A DNA stretch of 64,000 nt from NCBI GenBank assembly GCA_035690495.1, contig DASSKK010000002.1:1-64000 (forward strand), in the 5' to 3' direction. Below, piece by piece: positions 7,462 through 15,380 of this stretch (its first letter is position 1; every line of letters begins with the position of its first letter). The notes beneath the pieces were generated by a model, which saw only the letters and a list, made by a program, of their open reading frames with translations, had not been told where the DNA came from and did not search any database. The position numbers were made by a program, and so were the translations under genes. Source of the stretch: DASSKK01 sp035690495. Its GTDB lineage: Bacteria; Actinomycetota; Actinomycetes; Propionibacteriales; Nocardioidaceae.

Positions 7462-7558
7462 GACGGGTCCTGCGAGTCGTACCTCGCCCGACTCCCTGTC
7501 AAGGAGCTCATCGGCATAGGCGCTCGAAACGCCCGGGGTTCGACTCCCCGACCTGTCG
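7462..7558 (+). other. tRNA-like fold, possibly a decayed tRNA
   Basis: A 97-nt stretch in a 418-nt gene-free gap folds like a long-arm tRNA. The acceptor is GACGGGT (7462-7468) with ACCTGTC (7551-7557), seven pairs including one G-T. The D-like stem is GCGAG/CTCGC (7472-7487). The anticodon-like stem is CTCC/GGAG around the 7-nt loop CTGTCAA (GTC triplet). The variable-arm stem is GGCG/CGCC. The T arm is a perfect CGGGG-TTCGACT-CCCCG. Against a working tRNA are the missing GG in the D loop, C at position 8 and the lack of an encoded CCA. It is best read as a tRNA relic or a chance fold. The rest of the gap (7321-7461 and 7559-7700) shows nothing recognisable. Confidence 0.3.
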
Positions 7559-7715
7559 GGCGTCGACGGGCGACTCCGGCGATCAGGCACCCTGTGGCCG
7601 TGCTCGGTCACCACGACGGCGCGTGCCCCGTACCTGATCGTGTCGCCGGTCGGCGTCCGCGTCACAACCGCATATCCGTCCACGACCACGACGGCCACCA
7701 TGAAGGAGGTGCCTG

Positions 7716-8390
7716 ATGTCCCTGTTCACCATTGCCGTGGCCACCACCGAGCGTGTGCTCGAGCAGCGCGCCGGGGAGGCGACACGCGTCCTCGAGCCGG
7801 GCCGCCACCGCCGTCGACGAGGTGCCCGCTACCTGCCGGTCGACGTGCGTCAGCGGATGACCACGACCGCTCCTCAGGAGGTGCTGACCGCCGACGGCGT
7901 CACCGTGAAGGTGACCGCCGCGCTGCGCTGGTCGGTCTCGGACCCGGTGCTGTTCGCGGAGTCCGTCGAGGACCCTGCTGCGGTGGTCTACCTCGCCACG
8001 CAGATCGGGCTGCGCGAGGCGCTCGCCGACCTCGATGTCGCCGCCGTGATCCGCTCCGGTCGTCGCGCTGTCTCCGAGACCGTGACCCAGGTGGCACAGC
8101 GAGCCGCCACGGGCGCCGGCATCGCAGTGCACGAGGTCGTGGTCAAGGACGTCGTGCTGTCGCACGAGCTGCGCGCATCCTTCGCCGAGGTGGTCACGGT
8201 CCGTCAACGCGGTCAGGCCAAGCTCGAGGCGGCACGGGCCGAGACCGCAGCGCTGCGGTCGCTGGCGAACGCCGCGAAGCTCCTCGACGAGCATCCGGCG
8301 CTGGCGCGACTTCGCCTGGTGCAGGCTCTGCCCGTCGGGAGCCGGATCAGCCTCGACGCGTCCGCGCGCCTGGACTCCGCGGAGGACTGA
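7716..8390 (+). CDS. SPFH/band-7 domain protein without membrane anchor
   Basis: 224 residues of the slipin/stomatin-like SPFH fold: an early LPVDVRQRMTTTAPQEVLTADGVTVKVTAALRW strand-rich core, then DPVLFAESVEDPAAVVYLATQIGLREALAD and a C-terminal helix QRGQAKLEAARAETAALRSL typical of the oligomerising coiled coil. The start is clear, with AAGGAGG shortly upstream of ATG. Most slipins begin with a membrane segment; here the N-terminus (MSLFTIAVATTERVLEQ) is short and only moderately hydrophobic, so attachment would have to be peripheral or through a partner. It stands alone, ended by a strong hairpin at 8435-8468. Role unknown; scaffold or membrane-microdomain organisation is the family expectation. 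Confidence 0.85.
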   Translation: MSLFTIAVATTERVLEQRAGEATRVLEPGRHRRRRGARYLPVDVRQRMTTTAPQEVLTADGVTVKVTAALRWSVSDPVLFAESVEDPAAVVYLATQIGLREALADLDVAAVIRSGRRAVSETVTQVAQRAATGAGIAVHEVVVKDVVLSHELRASFAEVVTVRQRGQAKLEAARAETAALRSLANAAKLLDEHPALARLRLVQALPVGSRISLDASARLDSAED

Positions 8391-8434
8391 TCGCCGCTGG
8401 GGCCGCGGTGACACCGGACGATGTCGGCGGCAAC

Positions 8435-8468
8435 GTTCTTCCCACGGTGTCCGTGCCGTGGGAAGAAC
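8435..8468. terminator. Bidirectional terminator hairpin between the SPFH gene and hpd
   Basis: Perfect 13-bp arms GTTCTTCCCACGG and CCGTGGGAAGAAC flank an 8-nt loop, 44 nt after the SPFH stop and 25 nt before the hpd stop. The position between convergent genes and the symmetry fit a shared terminator, although no T-run follows. Confidence 0.75.
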
Positions 8469-8493
8469 GGGTCGGCGGACCACCAGCCGACTC

Positions 8494-9729
8494 TCAGAGA
8501 TTCCCGCGCAGCTCCTGCTCGCGCTCGATGGCCTCGAACAGCGCCTTGAAGTTGCCCTTGCCGAACCCGAGCGATCCGTGCCGCTCGATCAGCTCGAAGA
8601 ACACCGTCGGTCGGTCCTGCAGCGGCTTGGTGAAGATCTGCAGCAGGTAGCCGTCCTCGTCGCGGTCGACCAGGATCGCGCGCTTCTGCAGCTCCTCGAT
8701 CGGCACCCGCACCTCACCGATCCGGGCACGCAGCTCCGGGTCCTCGTAGTAGGAGTCCGGAGTCGCGAGGAACTCCACACCGTTGTCACGCAGCGCGTCG
8801 ACGGTGGCCAGGATGTCGTTGGTGGCCAGCGCGAGGTGCTGGGCGCCGGACCCGCGGTAGAACTCGATGTACTCGTCGATCTGCGACTTCTTCTTCGCCG
8901 GGGCGGGCTCGTTGAGCGGGAACTTCACCCGATGGTTGCCGTTGGCGACCACCTTGCTCATCAGCGCCGAGTAGTCAGTGGCGATGTCGTCGCCGATGAA
9001 CTCCGCCATGTTCACGAAGCCCATCACCTTGTTGTAGAACTCGACCCACTGGTCCATCTTGCCGAGCTCGACGTTGCCGACCACATGGTCGAGCGCCTGG
9101 AACAGCCGCCTGGGCTGATCGGGCTTCTTCTGCCACGTCGACTCCGCGGACGCGTAGCCGGGCAGGTACGGCCCGTCGTAGCGGCTGCGGTCGACCAGGG
9201 TGTGCCGGGTCTCGCCGTACGTCGCGATCGCGGCGATCCGGATCGTGCCGTGCTCGTCGGAGACGTCCTCCGGCTCGCGCACGACGGTCGCGCCGGCCCT
9301 CTTCGCCTGGGCGACGCACTTGTCCACGTCGGGCACCTCGAGCGCGATGTCGGTGACGCCGTCGCCGTGCCGGCGGTGGTGGTCGGCCAGCGGGCTGTCG
9401 GGGTCGACGGCGCCCTCGATCACGAACCGGATCGAGCCGGAGCGCAGCACGAACGACTTGTGGTCGCGGTTCCCGTTCTCGGGGCCGCAGTAGGCCTCCA
9501 GCTGCATCCCCCACGCGGACTCGTAGTAGTGCGCGGTCTGGGTGGCGTTGCCGACGCAGAAGACGATCGCGTCCCAGCCGGTGACCGGGAAGACGTCGGC
9601 GTCCTCGTCGTACTCGACCAACCCGACCAGCTGCCTGAGCTGGTCGACGGACAGGTCGGCGCGCACCTCGTCCTCGGTGAGGGCTCCGCCGGTGCTCGGG
9701 GTTTGCGGGGACTGGTGGGTCGTGGTCAT
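8494..9729 (-). CDS. hpd: 4-hydroxyphenylpyruvate dioxygenase
   Basis: Converts 4-hydroxyphenylpyruvate to homogentisate, the second step of tyrosine breakdown, using non-haem iron. The 411-residue protein has two vicinal-oxygen-chelate halves. The iron ligands of the C-terminal half are His215 (ALDHVVGNV), His298 (GAQHLALATNDI) and Glu379 (VFFELIER). The signature loop near the C-terminus (FTKPLQDRPTVFFELIERHG, then GFGKGNFKALFE) is intact. ATG at 9729 is chosen because the family begins shortly before the first domain; longer frames upstream overlap the divergent regulator. It is divergent from an Lrp/AsnC gene that probably controls it. FahA, a later enzyme of the same pathway, lies 7 kb upstream. 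Confidence 0.97.
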   Translation of the reverse strand: MTTTHQSPQTPSTGGALTEDEVRADLSVDQLRQLVGLVEYDEDADVFPVTGWDAIVFCVGNATQTAHYYESAWGMQLEAYCGPENGNRDHKSFVLRSGSIRFVIEGAVDPDSPLADHHRRHGDGVTDIALEVPDVDKCVAQAKRAGATVVREPEDVSDEHGTIRIAAIATYGETRHTLVDRSRYDGPYLPGYASAESTWQKKPDQPRRLFQALDHVVGNVELGKMDQWVEFYNKVMGFVNMAEFIGDDIATDYSALMSKVVANGNHRVKFPLNEPAPAKKKSQIDEYIEFYRGSGAQHLALATNDILATVDALRDNGVEFLATPDSYYEDPELRARIGEVRVPIEELQKRAILVDRDEDGYLLQIFTKPLQDRPTVFFELIERHGSLGFGKGNFKALFEAIEREQELRGNL

Positions 9730-9756
9730 GACCCCATCGTGGTGCGGGAGGCCAGA

Positions 9757-9786
9757 TTGTGCAAACCTTGGCTGAAACGCTATGCA
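9757..9786 (+). promoter_or_regulatory. Candidate promoter of the Lrp/AsnC gene in the hpd-lrp divergent region
   Basis: TTGTGC (9757-9762) and TATGCA (9781-9786), 18 nt apart, resemble -35 and -10 boxes. The 81-bp region also serves hpd in the other direction and is relatively AT-rich, as expected for an Lrp-type control region. Confidence 0.5.
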
Positions 9787-9810
9787 TCTTGACCACCGAA
9801 GGGTCGTGAC

Positions 9811-10314
9811 ATGGACGAGCTGGACGCCACTTTGATCGCTCTGTTCGCCGAAGAGCCTCGGATCGGGGTGCTGCAGGCGTCCCGGCGGCTCGGGGTCGCC
9901 CGAGGCACCGTGCAGGCGCGGTTGAACAAGCTCGCCGACTCGGGCGTGATCGCCGGCTGGGGCCCCGAGCTCGAGCCGGAGGCGCTGGGCTACCCCGTGA
10001 CGGCCTTCCTGACCCTGGAGATCCGCCAGGGTGCCGGCCATGCGGCGATCGCCGGCCATCTCGCGACCATCGCGGAGGTGCTGGAGGCACACACCATCAC
10101 CGGCGCCGGGGACATGTGGTGCCGGGTGGTCGCCCGCTCCAACGCGGACCTGCAGCGGGTGATCGACGCGGTGCTGTCCGACTCGGGGATCGTTCGCTCC
10201 TCGACGGTGATCGCACTTGCCACCCAGATCCCCTACCGCGTCCTTCCCCTGGTCGAAACAGCCGCCTCCCTCACCGATCTCGGTGCGCCCAGCGGGTCAC
10301 CGGTGACGCGGTAG
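9811..10314 (+). CDS. Lrp/AsnC-family transcriptional regulator
   Basis: 167 residues. The N-terminal helix-turn-helix (LIALFAEEPRIGVLQASRRLGVARGTVQARLNKLADSGVI) is followed by the RAM ligand-binding domain with the family strand GAGDMWCRVVARSNADLQRVIDAVL. Lrp-type proteins bind amino acids and assemble as octamers. Divergence from hpd makes it the likely regulator of tyrosine breakdown, with tyrosine or phenylalanine as candidate effectors. The ATG has a weak AAGGG upstream. Directly after its TAG the same frame continues into a HicB antitoxin remnant, so this gene's 3' end may mark an old recombination junction. Confidence 0.92.
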   Translation: MDELDATLIALFAEEPRIGVLQASRRLGVARGTVQARLNKLADSGVIAGWGPELEPEALGYPVTAFLTLEIRQGAGHAAIAGHLATIAEVLEAHTITGAGDMWCRVVARSNADLQRVIDAVLSDSGIVRSSTVIALATQIPYRVLPLVETAASLTDLGAPSGSPVTR

Positions 10315-10428
10315 GCGCGCTCAATCAGCGACGCCATCCTGGCCCATATCGACAGCTTGCGCGACCATGGGGAGCCCGTTCCCGAGCCGACAACGACTGT
10401 AGGCGCGATCCGCGTTCCGGCGTCGTGA
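10315..10428 (+). pseudogene. HicB antitoxin C-terminal remnant
   Basis: In the same frame as the preceding regulator, right after its TAG, the DNA encodes ISDAILAHIDSLRDHGEPV and then PEPTTTVGAIRVPAS before a TGA. This is the typical tail of HicB antitoxins (helix, then E/HGEPIPEP, then a short strand). About 50 N-terminal residues of a HicB domain and any HicA toxin are missing, and no start codon precedes the piece, so it is a relic. The match rests on the family pattern as I know it, not on a search. Confidence 0.6.
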
Positions 10429-10435
10429 CCTGAGC

Positions 10436-12277
10436 TCAGGCGGGGCGGGCGGCCCAGTCGCGGATCCGCTCGATGCGGGTGCGCAGCTGGTCGGCGGTCG
10501 CCACCGCCGCCGTCGGGCCGCCGCACTCGCGACGCAGGGCGGCGTGCGTGACGCCGTGGGGCGCGCCGGTGCGGTGGTGCCAGGCGGCGACCAGACCGTT
10601 CAGCTCCCGGCGAAGCACGGACAGGTGCTCGTGAGTCGTCATCTCGACGGGTGTCTCTCTGCTGGGCCGTGTGCGCTGGGTACGCCGAGCGCGCTCGGCC
10701 TGCCTGCGGTGCAGCAGGTCGCGCACCTGTTCGGGCTCGAGCAGTCCCGGGATACCGAGGAAGTCCATCTCCTCCTCCGAGCCGACATTCACGTCGCCGG
10801 CGTGCCCGAACTCGCCACCGTCGTACACGACCCGGTCGAAGCTCGCCTGCGAGTCGAGCGCCCGGAATGGCGCCTGCTCCTCGGACGCGGCCTCGGCCTG
10901 CTGAGCTCGTGCGAGCAGCTCCTCCTCGGCGGCCCAGATGTCCTGCTCGTCGGTGACCGGACGGCCGAGCACGTGGTCTCGCTGCACCTCCATCTCGGCG
11001 GCGTGCGTGAGCAGGCTCGGCACCGACGGCAGGAACACCGACGCGGTCTCGCCGCGTCGGCGCGCCCGCACGAAGCGGCCGACGGCCTGGGCGAAGAACA
11101 ACGGAGTCGCCGTCGTCGTCGCGTACACCCCGACGGCGAGCCTGGGCACGTCGACACCCTCGGAGACCATCCGGACCGCGACCATCCACCGATCCTCCCC
11201 GTCGGCGAACGCGGCGATCCTCTTCGAGGAGGCCTTCTCGTCGGAGACGACGACGACCGGCTTCACGCCGGTGATCTCACGCAGCAGCGCCGCGTAGGCC
11301 CGCGCCGAGTCCTGGTCGCCGGCGATCACCAGGCCGCCCGCGTCGGGCACGTGCCGGCGCACCTCGGTGAGCCGCTTGTCGGCGGCAGCCAGCACGGCCG
11401 GCATCCACGAACCCTGAGGGTCCAGCGCGGTGCGCAGCGCCTGCGCGGTCAGGTCCTTGGTGAGGGGCTCCCCGAGCCGGGCGGCCACCTCGTCGCCGGC
11501 GCGGGTGCGCCAGCGCAGCTGGCCGCTGTAGGCCAGGAACAGGACGGGCCGTACGACGTTGTCCGCGAGCGCGTGCTCGTAGCCGTAGGTGTAGTCCGCC
11601 ACGCTGCGCGGGGCCCCGGCGGGATCGGAAGGATTCGGGGCGTAGCCGACGAACGGGATCGGGTTGACGTCGGAGCGGAAGGGCGTGCCGGTCAGCGCCA
11701 AGCGCCGTCTCGCCGGTTCGAACGCCTCACGGACGGCGTCGCCCCACGAGAGGGCGTCACCGGCGTGGTGCACCTCGTCGAGGATCACCAGCGTGTTGAA
11801 CCGCTCGGTGCGGATCCGGTGGGCGAGCGGGTTCGCCGCTACACCGGCGTAGGTCACCGCCACTCCGACGAAGTCCCTGCCGGTGCGTCGTCTCTTGCCG
11901 GAGTAGGTCGGGTCGATCGGGATCCCGGCCCGCTCAGCGGCCTGTGCCCACTGGGTCTTCAGGTGCTCGGTGGGTGCGACCACGGTGATCCGGTCCACCA
12001 ACCGCCGCGACAACAGCTCCGCAGCCACCCGCAACGCGAAGGTGGTCTTGCCTGACCCGGGCGTGGCGACCGCGAGGAAGTCCCGGGGCAGCTCGGCGAA
12101 GTACTTCTCCAACGCCGCCGACTGCCAGGCACGCAGGCCCGGCGCCGGGTCGAGGAGCGAGCTTGCGAGCCCCGCAGATGCCCGGCGCGAAGAGCGAGTC
12201 GGTGCCGTGCTCCAGGCGGCCGGGGCGGTTTCGAAGAGGGGGCGGTCGGGACGGGAGGGCGGGGCGGGCTCGCTCAC
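10436..12277 (-). CDS. DEAD/DEAH-box helicase family protein
   Basis: 613 residues, a superfamily 2 helicase of the XPB/type III restriction-like branch. Visible are motif I (ATPGSGKTTFALRVA, residues 71-85), DEVHHAG (motif II, from residue 167), LTGTPFRS (motif III) and, in the second lobe, the motif V-VI region SEGVDVPRLAVGVYATTTATPL then QAVGRFVRARR. The C-terminal 170 residues carry an acidic helical region and a small basic tail. GTG at 12277 overlaps the DUF3039 stop by 4 nt, so the two are coupled; an upstream ATG would extend into that gene. Commonly conserved in actinobacteria beside DUF3039, with a presumed role in DNA or RNA metabolism, not experimentally defined to my knowledge. 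Confidence 0.9.
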   Translation of the reverse strand: MSEPAPPSRPDRPLFETAPAAWSTAPTRSSRRASAGLASSLLDPAPGLRAWQSAALEKYFAELPRDFLAVATPGSGKTTFALRVAAELLSRRLVDRITVVAPTEHLKTQWAQAAERAGIPIDPTYSGKRRRTGRDFVGVAVTYAGVAANPLAHRIRTERFNTLVILDEVHHAGDALSWGDAVREAFEPARRRLALTGTPFRSDVNPIPFVGYAPNPSDPAGAPRSVADYTYGYEHALADNVVRPVLFLAYSGQLRWRTRAGDEVAARLGEPLTKDLTAQALRTALDPQGSWMPAVLAAADKRLTEVRRHVPDAGGLVIAGDQDSARAYAALLREITGVKPVVVVSDEKASSKRIAAFADGEDRWMVAVRMVSEGVDVPRLAVGVYATTTATPLFFAQAVGRFVRARRRGETASVFLPSVPSLLTHAAEMEVQRDHVLGRPVTDEQDIWAAEEELLARAQQAEAASEEQAPFRALDSQASFDRVVYDGGEFGHAGDVNVGSEEEMDFLGIPGLLEPEQVRDLLHRRQAERARRTQRTRPSRETPVEMTTHEHLSVLRRELNGLVAAWHHRTGAPHGVTHAALRRECGGPTAAVATADQLRTRIERIRDWAARPA

Positions 12278-12573
12278 TCGCCGTTGCCGGGGTTGTCGTC
12301 GTCGCTCAGCTTCTCCCAGGCGTCCTTGCACTCGGGGCAGACCGGGAACCGCTCAGGGTCGCGACTGGGCACCCACACCTTGCCGCACAGCGCGACCACC
12401 GGCGTGCCCATCACCATCGCCTCGGTCAGCTTCTCCTTGTCCACGTAGTGCGAGAAGCGCTCGTGGTCGCCGGGTTCGACGGGTGTGTCGACCGGCGAGG
12501 TGCGGGTGTCCTCGATGGTCTGCACGCCGGGGCTCAGCGTTGTCCCCGGCGACCCCTCCCATTCAGTGCTCAT
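12274..12573 (-). CDS. DUF3039 domain protein
   Basis: A 99-residue acidic protein with the DUF3039 core: DHERFSHYVDKEKLTEAMVMGTPVVALCGKVW and then RDPERFPVCPECKDAWE. Three cysteines (CGK, CPEC) form a likely zinc site. Function is unknown. The stop overlaps the helicase GTG (GTGA), so it is the first gene of a two-gene unit, and a shared function with the helicase is plausible. The start is taken at MSTEWEGSP; MIM, two codons upstream, is possible. Confidence 0.85.
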   Translation of the reverse strand: MSTEWEGSPGTTLSPGVQTIEDTRTSPVDTPVEPGDHERFSHYVDKEKLTEAMVMGTPVVALCGKVWVPSRDPERFPVCPECKDAWEKLSDDDNPGNGE

Positions 12574-12608
12574 GATCATCCAGTCTAGTAGCCGACGTGT
12601 CTCGGTCG

Positions 12609-13184
12609 TCAGTTCATCGTCGGGTCGAGCGGGCGGGTCGAGGCCCAGGCCATCTCGCCGGGCTGACGGCGCAGCACCCGTCGCCACAGCCCCTCCGCGT
12701 CGGTGCCGAACAGGTCCGCCCGGAGCGAGGGCACGACGTACCAGGCCTCCTGCTCGATCTCCTCGAGCAGCTGGCCGGTCCCCCAGCCGGCGTACCCGGC
12801 GAAGATGCGCAGCTGGGTGAGCGCGGGCGCCAGCAGCTGGGGAGGGGTGTCGAGGTCGACGATGCCCACCTCGCCGTACAGCTTGCGGAACCCGACCGGT
12901 TCGGCGTCCTCGTCGGCGCCTGCCAGGGCGGCGACCGCCAGGGCCGAGTCGGGGCTGACCGGACCGCCTGAGAACAGCACCGGCGGCTCGGCGGCGGTCT
13001 CGGACCAGCCGGGGAGCACCTCCCCCACCGGAACCTGCGACGGACGGTTCAGCACCACACCGAGCGCGCCGTTGTCGTCCACGTCGAGCAGCAGCACGAC
13101 GGTGCGCGCGAAGTTCGGGTCGAGCAGGCTCGGCGTGGCGACCAGGATGCGTCCAGCCTCCAGCGAGGGTCGTGCTTCAGGCAT
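12609..13184 (-). CDS. YqgE/AlgH family protein (UPF0301/DUF179)
   Basis: 191 residues with the family signature GRILVATPSLLDPNFARTVVLL, then GALGVVLNRPSQVPVGEVLPGW, LFSGGPVSPDSA and RIFAGYAGWGTGQLLEEIE. The biochemical role of the family is not established. ATG at 13184 overlaps the 3' end of the malic enzyme gene by 8 nt, so it is translated with it; longer frames upstream lie inside the malic enzyme gene. Stops 35 nt before the next gene in the same direction. Confidence 0.9.
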   Translation of the reverse strand: MPEARPSLEAGRILVATPSLLDPNFARTVVLLLDVDDNGALGVVLNRPSQVPVGEVLPGWSETAAEPPVLFSGGPVSPDSALAVAALAGADEDAEPVGFRKLYGEVGIVDLDTPPQLLAPALTQLRIFAGYAGWGTGQLLEEIEQEAWYVVPSLRADLFGTDAEGLWRRVLRRQPGEMAWASTRPLDPTMN

Positions 13185-14607
13185 CGGCCGGCATCCGGTC
13201 GGCGGAGACCGACACCTCGTTGGAGGCCTCGGCGGCGGCCTTGACCGCGGCGGCCACGGCACCGTGCACGTCGGCGTGGAACACGCTCGGGATGATGTAG
13301 TTGGCGTTCAGCTCGGCGTCGGTGACCGTCGAGGAGATCGCCTCGGCGGCGGCCACCAGCAGGCTGTCGTCTATCCCGTTCGCGGACGCGTCGAGCAGCC
13401 CGCGGAACACGCCCGGGAACGCGAGCACGTTGTTGATCTGGTTGGGGTAGTCCGATCGGCCCGAGCCGACCACCGTGGCATGCTCGCGGGCTTCGCCCGG
13501 GTCGATCTCCGGGACCGGGTTGGCGAGTGCGAACACGATCGCGCCGTCGGCCATCTTGGCGATGTCGTCGCCGGTGAGCAGGTTGGGCGCGGAGACCCCG
13601 ATGAACACGTCGGCCCCCACGAGCGCGTCCGGCAGGTCGCCGGTCAGCTCGGCGGCGTTGGTCGCCTCGGCGAGCCACTTCAGCGACTCGTGCAGCCCGG
13701 GCCGGTCCTTGTGGATCACCCCGTCCACGTCGGCGACCACGACGTCGTGCACCCCGGCGGCGAGCAGGATCCGCAGGATCGCCGTACCCGCCGCACCGGC
13801 ACCCGACATCACCACGCGCACCGACCCCAGCTCCTTGCCGACCACCCGGAGCGCATTGGTCAGGGCCGCGAGTACGACGATCGCGGTGCCGTGCTGGTCG
13901 TCGTGGAAGACCGGGATGTCGAGGCTGTCGCGCAGCCGCTTCTCGATCTCGAAGCACCGCGGCGCGGAGATGTCCTCCAGGTTGATGCCGGCGAAGCCGG
14001 GCGAGACCGCCTTGACAATCGAGACGATCTCGTCGGTGTCCTGGGTGTCCAGGCACAGCGGCCAGGCGTCGATGCCGGCGAACCGCTTGAACAGCGCGGC
14101 CTTGCCCTCCATCACCGGCAGGGCGGCCGCGGGCCCGATGTTGCCCAGGCCGAGCACGGCCGACCCGTCGGTGACTACGGCCACCGCGTTGCGCTTGACG
14201 GTCAGCCGGCGGGCGTCCTCCGGGTTGGCGGCGATGGCCTCGCTGACCCGGGCCACGCCGGGCGTGTAGACCATCGACAGGTCGTCGCGGTTGCGGATCG
14301 GATGTTTGGAGGCCATCTCGATGGTCCCGCCCAGGTGCATCAAGAACGTGCGGTCCGAGACCTTGTGCACCGCTACACCCTCGATGCCGCGCAGTGCCTG
14401 GACGATCTTGTCCGCGTGCGCTGTGTCCGCGGCGGCACAGGTGACGTCGATGCGCAGCCGGTCGTGTCCCGAGGCGGTCACATCGAGCGCGGTGACGATG
14501 CCGCCGGCCTTCTCGACGCAGGTGGTCAGCCGGCTGATCGTCGAGCCGCCGGCCGGGACCTCGAGCCGCACGGTGATCGAGTACGAGATGCTGGGATGAC
14601 TGGCCAC
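13177..14607 (-). CDS. NAD-dependent malic enzyme with N-terminal ACT domain
   Basis: 476 residues. An ACT-type regulatory domain (about 1-80: YSITVRLEVPAGGSTISRLT and following) precedes the malic enzyme fold. Tyr114 in SMVYTPGVARV, the metal ligands near NLEDISAPRCFEIE and FHDDQHGTA, and the NAD-binding glycine motif GAGAAGTAILR (269-279) are intact. It converts malate to pyruvate and CO2. The ACT domain suggests allosteric control by an amino acid, which fits a genome with heavy amino-acid catabolism. The GTG start is chosen because the ACT domain begins right after it. It overlaps yqgE by 8 nt. Confidence 0.93.
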   Translation of the reverse strand: MASHPSISYSITVRLEVPAGGSTISRLTTCVEKAGGIVTALDVTASGHDRLRIDVTCAAADTAHADKIVQALRGIEGVAVHKVSDRTFLMHLGGTIEMASKHPIRNRDDLSMVYTPGVARVSEAIAANPEDARRLTVKRNAVAVVTDGSAVLGLGNIGPAAALPVMEGKAALFKRFAGIDAWPLCLDTQDTDEIVSIVKAVSPGFAGINLEDISAPRCFEIEKRLRDSLDIPVFHDDQHGTAIVVLAALTNALRVVGKELGSVRVVMSGAGAAGTAILRILLAAGVHDVVVADVDGVIHKDRPGLHESLKWLAEATNAAELTGDLPDALVGADVFIGVSAPNLLTGDDIAKMADGAIVFALANPVPEIDPGEAREHATVVGSGRSDYPNQINNVLAFPGVFRGLLDASANGIDDSLLVAAAEAISSTVTDAELNANYIIPSVFHADVHGAVAAAVKAAAEASNEVSVSADRMPADA

Positions 14608-14639
14608 CCGCTCATCGTGCCACGGACGGCGCCGGGTGC

Positions 14640-15131
14640 TCAGGCGACCAGGCTGGCCGCGTCGCGGTGGGCGCGGGCCCGTTGCTCGATGCGAGCCCCG
14701 ATCCGCGGCGCCAGCGTGTCCTGCAGGTTCGCCCGACCGGCCATCGCGGCCAGCATCCGTCGCTCCTTGTCCCCTGCCTTGGCGAGCGCGTCGGCCATCC
14801 GGGGGCTGCTCGGGCTCGCGGCACTGCGGTCCAGGATCATCCGCACGCCGGGCAGGTCGGCGGCGGCGCGCAGCCACCCGGTGACGACGGCGTCACCGGG
14901 GTCGGTCGGCGTCTCGTCCAGCGCACGCTCGATGTGCCCGGACAGCCGGGTGTGCCAGCGCATCTGCAGCGCGGCGACCAGTGCCAGGTCGTCCTCGAAG
15001 GAGTCTGCGACACCGCTCAGGTGCCGGGGCAGCTCGCCGTCGCGGCGTCGGTTCGCCTCGTCGACGACGGCGCGGAGCACGTCTCCGCGGCGATGGAAGG
15101 CATCCCAGGTGTCGGATCTCTTGGTCCTCAT
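14640..15131 (-). CDS. Uncharacterised helical protein
   Basis: 163 residues, charged and predicted mostly helical, with no membrane segment or signal peptide. The start is secure: ATG with GAGAGGAG about 9 nt upstream. The N-terminal part (SDTWDAFHRRGDVLRAVVDEANRRRDG) and the C-terminal part (APRIGARIEQRARAHRDA) are the most structured. I do not recognise a family. It is divergent from a 48-residue peptide gene and a TetR gene across a palindrome-rich 250-bp region, so it is probably the regulated output of that locus. Confidence 0.75.
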   Translation of the reverse strand: MRTKRSDTWDAFHRRGDVLRAVVDEANRRRDGELPRHLSGVADSFEDDLALVAALQMRWHTRLSGHIERALDETPTDPGDAVVTGWLRAAADLPGVRMILDRSAASPSSPRMADALAKAGDKERRMLAAMAGRANLQDTLAPRIGARIEQRARAHRDAASLVA

Positions 15132-15180
15132 GGTCTGCGCTCCTCTCTTCAACTGGTGGGTACGCGAGGCACGTGGGTTA

Positions 15181-15313
15181 CATACCGTCGGTACGTACTC
15201 ACAGTACCTAGACATACTCTTGGTATGCAAGCCGTACGGCGTGACGAAGGACACCCCGCAGCCTGGAATCGGCGCGAAGCTGCCGCGGTTGGCGCGTATG
15301 TAGATCCACATAC
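15181..15313. promoter_or_regulatory. Palindrome-dense divergent control region
   Basis: Five copies of the half-site CATAC/GTATG occur here: CATAC at 15181, the inverted pair CATACTCTTGGTATG (15213-15227) and the pair GTATGTAGATCCACATAC (15296-15313). Other palindromes lie among them: TACCGTCGGTA (15183-15193), GTACGTAC (15191-15198), GGTAC/GTACC (15190-15208) and GCCGTACGGC (15231-15240). The region separates the uncharacterised helical gene from the peptide and TetR genes. It most likely holds promoters in both directions and several operator sites for the TetR protein. Confidence 0.6.
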
Positions 15314-15380
15314 ACGAACGTCAGGCGGCCGGCTCGCCGAGCAGCGAGCGGCCGACCGCGACCCGAGGAGAGGAGTTCCC

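Noticed and set aside
7417..7701. 94-residue minus-strand frame divergent from the SPFH gene
   Set aside because: Codon third positions are less GC-rich than in true genes here, there is no recognisable domain, and it crosses the tRNA-like fold.
12385..13700. Long plus-strand frame opposite yqgE and malic enzyme
   Set aside because: A GC-rich shadow frame; the minus-strand genes have full family motifs.
14608..14877. N-terminal extension of malic enzyme
   Set aside because: It overlaps the uncharacterised helical gene and adds Arg-rich residues; the ACT domain begins at the listed GTG.
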